Of a stretch of DNA of 64,000 bases, positions 56,383 to 64,000 are shown piece after piece. Where the stretch lies: positions 6,238,630 through 6,302,629 of the forward strand of contig OX638131.1 in NCBI GenBank assembly GCA_951804985.1. Reading direction: 5' to 3'. This DNA is from Dryomyza anilis (Eukaryota > Arthropoda > Insecta > Diptera > Dryomyzidae). Made by a program: the position numbers and the translations under genes. Each line of letters opens with the position of its first letter. The first letter of the stretch is position 1. Below the pieces are notes generated by a model that was given only the letters and a program-made list of their open reading frames with translations, made no database searches and was not told where the DNA came from.

Positions 56383-59300
56383 CTGTAATAATTAAGAGAG
56401 ATTCAATTAATACTCAACTATATAAGACATCTCTTAGGACAACCTACTCTTATTTTATGATTGCGTTTCTTATAACTAAAACGAATAGGTTATTGTATTT
56501 GCTAAAGTGAATATAGATCAATTTAGGTTTGTGTTTATGATATTCTTTGCTGTGACAACCGAAAATGTAGCATATCCAACAACATATTTAAAGAAATTTT
56601 GTTTCATCATGATAGAGAACATTTCGGACAAATATTTTTTAATTGCTCACCTCTGGCAATACCTCCAGCTGTGCTGTTCTTTGTATGCCGCCCACCTCTA
56701 CAATACTGGGAACATGCGGTGCAATAGGTCCCTCGCTCAATGAGTGATGATTACACAGTACCATGGAGACATTTTTTCGCAGCTGTTCCAGACTGGCGTA
56801 GTGCGGGGCCGGAAAATACTTGCTGTGGATAGAGACAAAAAACATTTAACACAAACTTAAATTATCGTAATTCTAATCAAATTTCCATTCAATCCATTGC
56901 AATTTTTTTATCAAATATTAAATTTCGATTAAAATTTCACGAATATAATATTTTTAAATTCTATAAGTGATATCATTTTGTAGATATTCAGGCATTCTCC
57001 TACTTCCGATATAAATCTTTTTCAAGTTTTGGTTTGGGTTATTCATAATTTGAATTCGAATTCTCATTATTTTCAATCAAAAGCGATTGCTGTGAAGCGA
57101 CTTCAATTCTACTTTACTTATTTAATCTTTTTATTTCGATCGGCAGTGACTTTAAAAGATGCACTTGTATTAAATTTGCATTATTTAGAAGCTAACTTCC
57201 GTCTAATTTGGTCCAGAATTCAAATTTCGATAGATTTCGATAGTTTTTCTACCGATTAAATGTTTCAATTATAATCGAATTTTATATTATTTCAATATTC
57301 CGGGATTCTCTAACATCCATATACAAATTACATTTCAATTCATGTTTTTTTGCTTTTTTACAAATTAAAAAACCCTTAGGGTATGCGAACTATTCATGCA
57401 ATGCATAGTGTTTATCGTAGTAAAGGATTATAGGTTAGAGGGATGGAGAAAAGATGGAGTAGATTCGGTGAATTTAGAATTTTCCAATATCAAAAAGGTC
57501 GGGTAAAACAGTCGTAGGCAGATTGTTCCATAAACGTATCGTGCGACTGAAGAACGAATTCTCTCTGTAATGCGTGGTGCTATTGAGAGCCGAGTGAACT
57601 ACGAAACGGTGGGCTTGGTTCGATGCCCTAGTAGAATGAGATAACACACGACCTGGTAGAATCAGGCTATGTATTACCCTTGAACACATACCCTTGTAAT
57701 ACCTATAAAATAAGCTTACACACCCAACGGTCCTTCGGTGGTCAAAAATCCAATAGATGATAAAATATTATATAGGACCGTTTTCACAATATCCAGTTAA
57801 GTGTTTCAATTCCATATATTCTATGGGCTCTTTTAAACCAGTTTATCAACCACCCCTAAATATTTAAACTCACCACATCGAAGTTCACCAGACCGCAACT
57901 CACCACACCGAAACTCACCACACCAAACACACCACACCGAAACTCACCACACTAAAACTTCTACTGGAAAAAACTCGACGGGGAAGAACGGGAAAGCGTT
58001 CTATAGGGAAGAAGGAAAAAGCGTGCTACGAGGAAGATTTCTGCGGGGAAGCACATTCAAAAAATCTTTGCACGAGTCATTCAGTTAATATAATAGTTTG
58101 GCGCTACAGTCCTGTGTAGAACTTCGGCCGAGCTCTCTCACCAGTTTGAGCTGTGCGTGTTATATTTGTACTCAAAGTGGTGGGACCTACAGTTTATTGC
58201 CGAATCCGAACGGCGGGTGAGAGCTTTTCATAGGCAATGTTTTACTCCCGTTGGTTTGCCATTTACTGCCGAGAGGTAGCGCGGTATAGAAAAATGTTTC
58301 TATAAAAAGATGTTGTTAGCCCCAGTCCGGGCTTGAACCGGGGACCTTTCGGCTCGCAGTCCAACGCATTAACCACTGAGCTACCGCGGCTACAGTTAGT
58401 AATTGATATACCCAGAACGCCAAGAGCAGCTGACTCCGCAATATTCACAGCGGCTGTCATCCAATTTAGATCAATTTAGATTGTTCGAAAATTAACTAAA
58501 TTAATTAGTAAATACTGCCTTACCAAGAAACTGTAGTTTAGTTTCAAATTTGTTAAAATAAACACTATCTATACTAACACTAACTACATGGATCGCAATT
58601 GGTTCTGGCTATTTCAGACTTGGATTTGCCAATAAAAATTGGTGTTTTTCAATCAAAATAAAACCGTTTGAATACTTGGAATTAATACAAATCGTTTTTT
58701 TTTTGTCGAACATTTAAATTTCGTTTAGAAAATAATTTCTTTTTGTAGAACACATTTTTAATTGATCGAATTATTTTTTTCCCGTTCTATAAATTGATTA
58801 TTAAATATAAAGTGTACTTTCAATTGATTTCAAATTGTTTAAATTCTTTGGTACGATTTTAATATGAGTTTTTTTTGTTTGTCAACTATTTGAATTTGAT
58901 CGATAATAAATATCCGGAATATCATATTTTTTCATTCCCTTAAAGGTATCGAAATATATACAAAATTCTGATATGATCAATTTGATCGAATTTGTTTCTG
59001 GCTCTTCACTAATTTGATCAATTTGATCGAATTTGTTTTTGGCTCTTCACTAATTTGATTAATCAATACAAAATTCAACTAATTCAACTTTTTCAAACGA
59101 TTCCAAAGCATTCATGTGCTGTGTACCGAATTCAATTCGATTTTTCTCGTTAACTTTTTAAATTTCGTTCGAAAAGAAATTTCAGCAAACCCCCAGGTAT
59201 TTCACTCACTCATAAATACTCTGCATTCGTTGCAATGCCATCCATTCGACCATTTTCTCAAATAGGCCAAACACGAGCGCACTCAGTCCAGTTGATTGAT

Positions 59301-59850
59301 GTCGGTCGTAGGCTTGAGTCACATAGCGACGCTCCTCTGGATTTCCCATCAGCGAATGTACAAAACCCACGGGTTGTCCAGTCCATATCAAGGCAACCGG
59401 GCAGTCGAAGTGCGCGGCCACGCCCAGCTGATAGTCGTTGAAGAGATAGCCAAGCAGCAGCAAATCGAATTTGGTGCTGCGTTCGTCCAACATAAAACGT
59501 GTGAATGCCGGGTCTTCCAGCGCCGCACTCGATGTCTCAATGCGCTGCAACATACGTTGCAGCTTTTCCAATTCGTTTGTTGCACGAGACTCAAGCGGTT
59601 GTATGCTAGGTTGCAGTTGTATTTGTCGCAGGTTGAGATGCGGCTGCAGCTCATCGAAGGGCAGCACTGTGATGACGGTCACCTGATGTTGCCGCGTCAA
59701 TAGCGCCTCTACAACGGCGGCGTACACTAGGTGGTGCGAACGTTGAGTGCTGGTGAAAAGTGCCAAGATGTGGGCGCAGCGGGCCGGAGTTAGTGCGAAA
59801 GACAGCGCAACAAGTGCCAGCAGCAGCCAAGCGAACCGTGTCGCAGTCAT
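55684..59850 (-). CDS. UDP-glycosyltransferase (UGT family), complete, 3 exons, 503 aa
   Basis: Joined exons 59850-59210, 56822-56651 and 56382-55684 give 503 codons plus TGA, with phases agreeing (2/1, 0/0). UGTs of this type sit in the ER membrane and transfer a sugar from a UDP-sugar (often UDP-glucose in insects) to small lipophilic compounds. Residues 1-25 are a signal peptide (LLLALVALSFALTPARC), then HILALFTSTQRSHHLVY with the likely catalytic His39. IFVSLGTR (about 285-292) opens the C-terminal domain. WFPQ (342-345) and FVTHGGKGSITEALHHGVPL (357-376), then PIFGDQRANIE, form the UGT signature that binds the UDP-sugar. A membrane segment lies at about 479-496, with tail NWLERKLA, whose RKxx resembles a dilysine ER signal. 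Length is slightly short of the usual 510-530. Confidence 0.95.
56383..56650 (-). other. UGT intron 2 (268 bp)
   Basis: Minus-strand donor GTGAGCAATT and acceptor ATTATTACAG; phase 0. Confidence 0.9.
56651..56822 (-). CDS. UGT exon 2
   Basis: Minus-strand acceptor CTATCCACAG, donor GTGAGC. Residues 214-271: KYFPAPHYASLEQL, one NVS sequon, and VEVGGIQ, which matches the conserved VxVGG segment before the C-terminal domain of insect UGTs. Confidence 0.93.
57355..57785 (-). mobile_element. LINE copy 2, broken 3' part
   Basis: Matches 15498-15930 of LINE copy 1. A 71-codon piece (57689-57474) still reads THYRENSFFSRTIRLWNNLP, but the frame is interrupted on both sides. A second piece at 58398-58457 matches 16155-16212, so the middle of the copy has been lost or replaced. 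Confidence 0.85.
57870..57980 (-). repeat. 15-bp minisatellite, inverted copy
   Basis: ACTCACCACACCGAA units, reverse complement of the array at 51040-51165, followed by AAACTTCTACTGGAAAAA. Then GGGGAAGAA/GGAAGATTT units resembling the 3.1-4.6 kb minisatellite extend to about 58060. Confidence 0.8.
58089..58392 (-). mobile_element. tRNA-derived SINE, copy 3 (best preserved)
   Basis: Minus strand starts TAGCCGCGGTAGCTCAGTGG, with the A box at 58383-58373 and B box GGTTCAAGCCC at 58339-58329, followed by the family body and an AT tail. CAGTTA flanks it (58083-58088 and 58393-58398). It sits directly beside the small LINE fragment at 58398-58457. A tRNA gene call here would be wrong: the acceptor end is not closed and the unit continues for 300 bp. 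Confidence 0.9.
58398..58457 (-). mobile_element. LINE copy 2, second fragment
   Basis: ATTGATATACCCAGAACG and CCAAGAGCAGCTGACT match LINE copy 1 at 16155-16200 on the same strand. Confidence 0.8.
58975..59062. repeat. Tandem duplication of about 40 bp
   Basis: GATCAATTTGATCGAATTTG, TTTCTGGCTCTTCACTAATTT occurs twice in a row with one or two differences. Confidence 0.85.
59210..59850 (-). CDS. UGT exon 1 (signal peptide and acceptor-binding domain)
   Basis: Start ATG at 59850-59848 is the first Met of a classical signal peptide. Donor GTGAGT after 59210. Residues 1-213 plus two bases. Acceptor-binding half with RSHHLVYAAVVEAL near the N-terminus and LLGYLFNDYQLGVAAHF, which is expected to hold the Asp partner of the catalytic His. 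Open frames on the plus strand in this exon are shadows. Confidence 0.93.
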
Positions 59851-60284
59851 GTTGTGCGGCTAATGAGCCACCGGGGAGCATTAGGTAACTTGTCAATGAG
59901 CGCAGCAATTATGCACCAATCAATCAAAAATAGTTTTTTTGTTTGGTTTGTCTTGCGGTGCGATGTGGTAAATGCGAACTGCGGCAGCAGACACTGATAA
60001 CAGGTGCCAGCAGGTATTTTTTTTTTATTTTGCGGTAACGCAATAATTCCATTAAAAATCATAGTTACAACAATTTAAAGCAACCAGTACACTTTTGATA
60101 TATGTCAGTCACAACAATTAAAAAGTGATTTGGTTATGCTTTTAATTAGATATTAATGCAACTGGCGCTTAAGCAGTTTAATTGATAAGTGTTGGCCATA
60201 TGGCAGGGTTTCTGGAATTTATTGTGTTGTCACCTATTCTGTTTTAATTTACTCAAATTGTTTACATCTTTAAATTTAATTAAA
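59851..60284 (-). other. UGT upstream flank
   Basis: No clear TATA box. The initiator-like TCATTGAC and TCATTAGC lie within 60 bp of the ATG. Rest AT-rich without features. Confidence 0.4.
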
Positions 60285-62110
60285 AATTTAAATTTTGACT
60301 AAAATTTCAATTTTTCACTCAAAATTCAATTTTTCACTAAAAATTCAAATTTTCACTAAAAATTCAAATTTTCACTAAAAATTCAATTTTTTACTGAAAA
60401 CTCAAATTTTCACTAAAAATTCAATTTTTCACTAAAAATTCAAATTTTCACTAAAAATTCAATTTTTCACTAAATATTAAATTTTTCACTAAAAATTAAA
60501 TTTTTCACTAAAAATTAAATTTTTCACTAAAAATTAAATTTTTCACTAAAAATTCAATTTTTCACTAAAAATTCAATTTTTCACTAAAAATTCAATTTTT
60601 CACTAAAAATTCAATTTTTCACTAAAAATTCAATTTTTCACTAAAAATTCAATTTTTCAATAAAAATTCAATTTTTCACTAAATTTTTCACTAAAAATTA
60701 AATTTTTCACTAAAAATTAAATTTTTCACTAAAAATTAAATTTTTCACTAAAAATTAAATTTTTCACTAAAAATTCAATTTTTCACTAAAAATTCAATTT
60801 TTCACTAAAAATTCAATTTTTCACTAAAAATTCAATTTTTCACTAAAAATTCAATTTTTCACTAAAAATTCAATTTTTCACTAAAAATTCAATTTTTCAC
60901 TAAAAATTCAATTTTTCACTAAAAATTCAATTTTTCACTAAAAATTCAATTTTTCACTAAAAATTCAATTTTTCACTAAAAATTCAATTTTTCACTAAAA
61001 ATTCAATTTTTCACTAAAAATTCAATTTTTCACTAAAAATTCAATTTTTCACTAAAAATTCAATTTTTCACTAAAAATTCAATTTTTCACTAAAAATTCA
61101 ATTTTTCACTAAAAATTCAATTTTTCACTAAAAATTAAATTTTTCACTCAAAATTCAATTTTTCACTAAAAATTTAATTTTTCACATAAAGTTTATTTTT
61201 TCACTGAAAATTAAATTTTTTATTAATTTTTTACTAAATATTCAATTTTTCACCAAAAATTCAAATTTTCACTAAAATTTTAATTTTTCACTAAAAATTC
61301 AATTTTTCACTAAAAATTCAATTTTTCACTAAAAATTCAATTTTTCACTAAAAATTCAATTTTTCACTAAAAATTCAATTTTTCACTAAAAATTCAATTT
61401 TTCACTAAAAATTCAATTTTTCACTAAAAATTCAATTTTTCACTAAAAATTCAATTTTTCACTAAAAATTCAATTTTTCACTAAAAATTCAATTTTTCAC
61501 TAAAAATTCAATTTTTCACTAAAAATTCAATTTTTCACTAAAAATTAAATTTTTCACTCAAAATTCAATTTTTCACTAAAAATTTAATTTTTCACATAAA
61601 GTTTATTTTTTCACTGAAAATTAAATTTTTTATTAATTTTTTACTAAATATTCAATTTTTCACCAAAAATTCAAATTTTCACTAAAATTTTAATTTTTCA
61701 CTAAAAATTCAATTTTTCACTAAAAATTCAATTTTTCACTAAAAATTCAATTTTTCACTAAAAATTCAATTTTTCACTAAAAATTCAATTTTTCACTAAA
61801 AATTCAATTTTTCACTAAAAATTCAATTTTTCACTAAAAATTCAATTTTTCACTAAAAATTCAATTTTTCACTAAAAATTCAATTTTTCACTAAAAATTC
61901 AATTTTTCACTAAAAATTCAATTTTTCACTATAAATTCAAATTTTCACTAAAAACTCAAATTTTCACTAAAAATTCAAATTTTCACTAAAAATTCAAATT
62001 TTCACAAAAATTTAAATTTTTTACTAAAAATTAAATTTTTCACTAAAAATTCATTTTTTCACTAAAATTCAAAAATTCAAATTTTCACTAAGAATTCAAT
62101 TTATCAGTAA
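60285..62110 (-). repeat. 19-bp hairpin minisatellite, array 4 (inverted, largest)
   Basis: About 1.8 kb of CACTAAAAATTCAATTTTT, the reverse complement of arrays 1 and 3. Long perfect stretches sit at 60780-61125, 61290-61540 and 61710-61930. It starts about 435 bp upstream of the UGT start codon. Contains a 410-bp higher-order duplication (61125-61300 against 61535-61710). Confidence 0.95.
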
Positions 62111-62999
62111 CGAATCTATTACCAATTTGGTTTAATTAACAGTTTTTGTTGTCGCAGTCTTTAAGGCATTCCTCTTGTCTGCTGCAAAGCAGCCCATGAC
62201 AGCGCAACAAAGCAGCTCTTATAGAGCGCCCATGCGTAAATTTCGTCCTTTCAGCCACGTAAAGCCCCATTGTGCAAGCGCGCCGCAGACTGCGTAGGCC
62301 ATATAAATTGCTTAGCGCGTCTGCGACTGGCTTAGTTGGAGCCTGTGTTAAATTCGTACCACTTTTCAGCGGCTCTAATGCTTTAAACGTTAATGCGTTC
62401 TTAAAGTCTGACTTATTGTTGATTTCATGCTTTTGTGGCGCTGCTGCTGCCAAATGCTAACTTTTGAACTTTTTACAGTACAAAAAAAAGAGGTTTATAA
62501 GTATGCAAATCTTTTGTTATTTATTCCTCACACGCAACCCACACTCCACACGACACACAGGCCGTGTCAAAATATAGGTAAAACTAATAAAATAAAGTAA
62601 AACTTAAATTGCAGACAGACCGACGGACGGTCGTCCGTTGTAGTCAGTAGTCTAGCCGAGATGTTGAAAGAGTCTTTAAATTCTCCAACACAATAACGAA
62701 CGGCATACCATACCATGCCATGCCATGCCTCAGATGTACCTACAATGGTGTCGCCATATAAAGTTGTCTGTCCTTCTCCTTTGGAGCAGTTTCCAGCTGA
62801 CGAACGTGCCATTTGGGCGCATTTTATGTTAATTTTAATAGATTATCTCGGTTCGATTACTGTAGTATTTTGCATTTAAGTCAATTGCATGCAAACTGCA
62901 ACTGAATAATAAACAGTTTTAGTATTGTTGCAGTCTCTGCCAGTTTTTGGGAGTAAGAAATTTCTGACAAAGTGTTTAATATGGCAGAATTTGCAATAT
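62111..62999. other. Unique DNA, no gene identified
   Basis: GC-richer at 62150-62460 and 62520-62820. A 105-codon minus-strand frame (62453-62136) is overlapped by a plus-strand frame of 62 codons. It has no domain or splice support, so it is not called. Confidence 0.5.
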
Positions 63000-64000
63000 T
63001 TTCACTTTCTTTACCGAAAATCTGGTTTCAAATAGCTATTTTAGATATTGTCTAAAATTTCAATTGATTGCCGACAACTGCCTTTCGTCGATCTGCCGAA
63101 AACCTGCCAAAATAATACCAAACATATTCCATAAAACTGTCGTGGCACGTACAAATTTAATGATAGGCCATTTGCATTCAAACTGCATCGTTTTTGGGAT
63201 GTAAGAAATAATTGAAAACACTTTAATTTGACAAAATTATGATTATTTTGCAATTCTATCATAAAATCTGCTATTCTGAGTACCCTAGACACACATTTCT
63301 GACAGTCTTCTGGAATATTTGGGGCATATTTGTGCAAAACTCATTGATAAATGGAAGAATTTTTGGAAGCAATGGCACGTTGTCAAATTATGTGGAATTT
63401 TAAAGGCATATTTCGACATGGCATATTTTGGGGACGGGTAGAAAATAGGTTGCTTTTGATATAAACTCTACCTTTGTCTGCTTTAAATATTTCAAGAAAA
63501 TGCGTCTGAACTGCTGACAAAATGTGTTTGGCATTTTTCTGTAATATTTTCGGCAAACACACAGGCAAATTGAAGATATGAGAAACGTTTGCAGTCCTAG
63601 ACAAAGTTTTTTGCATGGTCGAAGGAGTTTAGAAACATTTTTTCTAACTATTTCAAACAAGCTGTTTATTAAAACAAGCTGTTTGGTTTCTGCCAATTCC
63701 CAAAATATGCCAATAGAATTCCACAAGATTTTATGCTATATTTTATCCAAAATATTCCATTTATCCGTTTTCTTGCTGGAAATATGTCTCATATATTCCT
63801 GAGAAATTCATGATATTTTTTTATAGAGAATTTATCAAATTATGTGGAATTTCAAAAGGCAGATTACAAACATTTTGTGTATGGGAACAAAATAGACAGC
63901 TTTTGATACAATGTTTCTGAACTGCATTGACCTGTCAAAAAGTCAATTGTCTGGCTGGAAATCTGCCACAAGTCTGCAATATTCAAATTGAATATCAAAA
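63000..64000. repeat. Tandem cluster of the 260-bp module, cluster 3 (diverged)
   Basis: Blocks such as GGCATATTTCGACATGGCAT, CTTTTGATATAAACTCTACC, TTTTCTGTAATATTTTCGGC and TTCTGAACTGCATTGACCTG follow the same order as the clusters at 36.2 and 38.8 kb, with more divergence. The cluster may continue past the window edge. Confidence 0.75.

Larger units (their letters stand above)
56823..59209 (-). other. UGT intron 1 (2.4 kb) with nested retroelements
   Basis: Phase 2 intron with donor GTGAGTGAAA. It contains LINE copy 2, the 15-bp minisatellite, SINE copy 3 and a short tandem duplication. Both retroelements lie in the same (minus) sense as the gene. Confidence 0.85.

Noticed and set aside
59235..59703. 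Plus-strand frames of 68-135 codons
   Set aside because: Shadows of UGT exon 1, whose signal peptide, motifs and splice donor are on the minus strand.
62136..62453. 105-codon minus-strand frame
   Set aside because: An overlapping plus-strand frame is open too, no domain or splice signals are seen, and composition is like the neighbouring unique noncoding DNA.

Overview
This window looks like nuclear DNA of a higher (schizophoran) fly, possibly a tephritid or a relative. It is AT-rich, has long introns, and carries opa-type CAG/CAA/GTTGTTG runs. It also holds fly-type transposon remnants, a tRNA-derived SINE, a non-LTR retrotransposon, and two animal genes with clean GT-AG splice sites. The species cannot be fixed from sequence alone. 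Most open frames in the window are chance frames in AT-rich, triplet-repeat or satellite DNA.

Two real protein genes are supported. (1) A PDGF/VEGF-related growth factor (Pvf family) lies on the + strand in four visible exons: 30832-30979, 45306-45520, 49228-49676 and 52844-52973. All three splice junctions match in phase. The visible part codes 313 residues: a full eight-cysteine VEGF knot, a polyglutamine linker and a cysteine-rich tail. The signal-peptide exon is not seen and probably lies upstream of the window. (2) A complete UDP-glycosyltransferase lies on the - strand, tail to tail with Pvf, in three exons (59850-59210, 56822-56651, 56382-55684; 503 residues). It has a signal peptide, the UGT signature and a C-terminal membrane anchor. 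It is an ER detoxification-type enzyme. No functional link between the two genes is visible.

Layout. 0-5.6 kb: a large foldback (arms 565-1325 and 1590-2232) split by a SINE and a MITE, then a degenerate minisatellite holding a SINE that is itself split by a TA-flanked MITE. 5.6-19 kb: mostly unique DNA, several degenerate tandem arrays, and a 5'-truncated LINE with a 349-codon open reverse transcriptase (15.5-16.6 kb). 19-23.5 kb: a composite palindromic element and the first array of a 19-bp hairpin minisatellite. 25.3-27.1 kb: a degenerate satellite of about 90-115 bp units. 29-34 kb: two more 19-bp arrays around Pvf exon A, plus a MITE carrying 172-bp tandem repeats. 36-40 kb: tandem copies of a module of about 260 bp. 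41.5-45 kb: two giant simple satellites (8-bp and 9-bp units) just upstream of the VEGF-domain exon. 47 kb: an LTR-like unit with an extended heat-shock element. 53.9-54.9 kb: a second palindromic composite. 57.3-58.5 kb: a broken LINE with a SINE inside the UGT intron. 60.3-62.1 kb: the fourth and largest 19-bp array. 63-64 kb: the 260-bp module again.

The most striking non-genic structures are three. The first is the dispersed 19-bp hairpin minisatellite, with four arrays in both orientations. The second is the heat-shock-like promoter with six GAA units spaced exactly 10 bp apart. The third is the set of nested and foldback transposons with readable insertion order.
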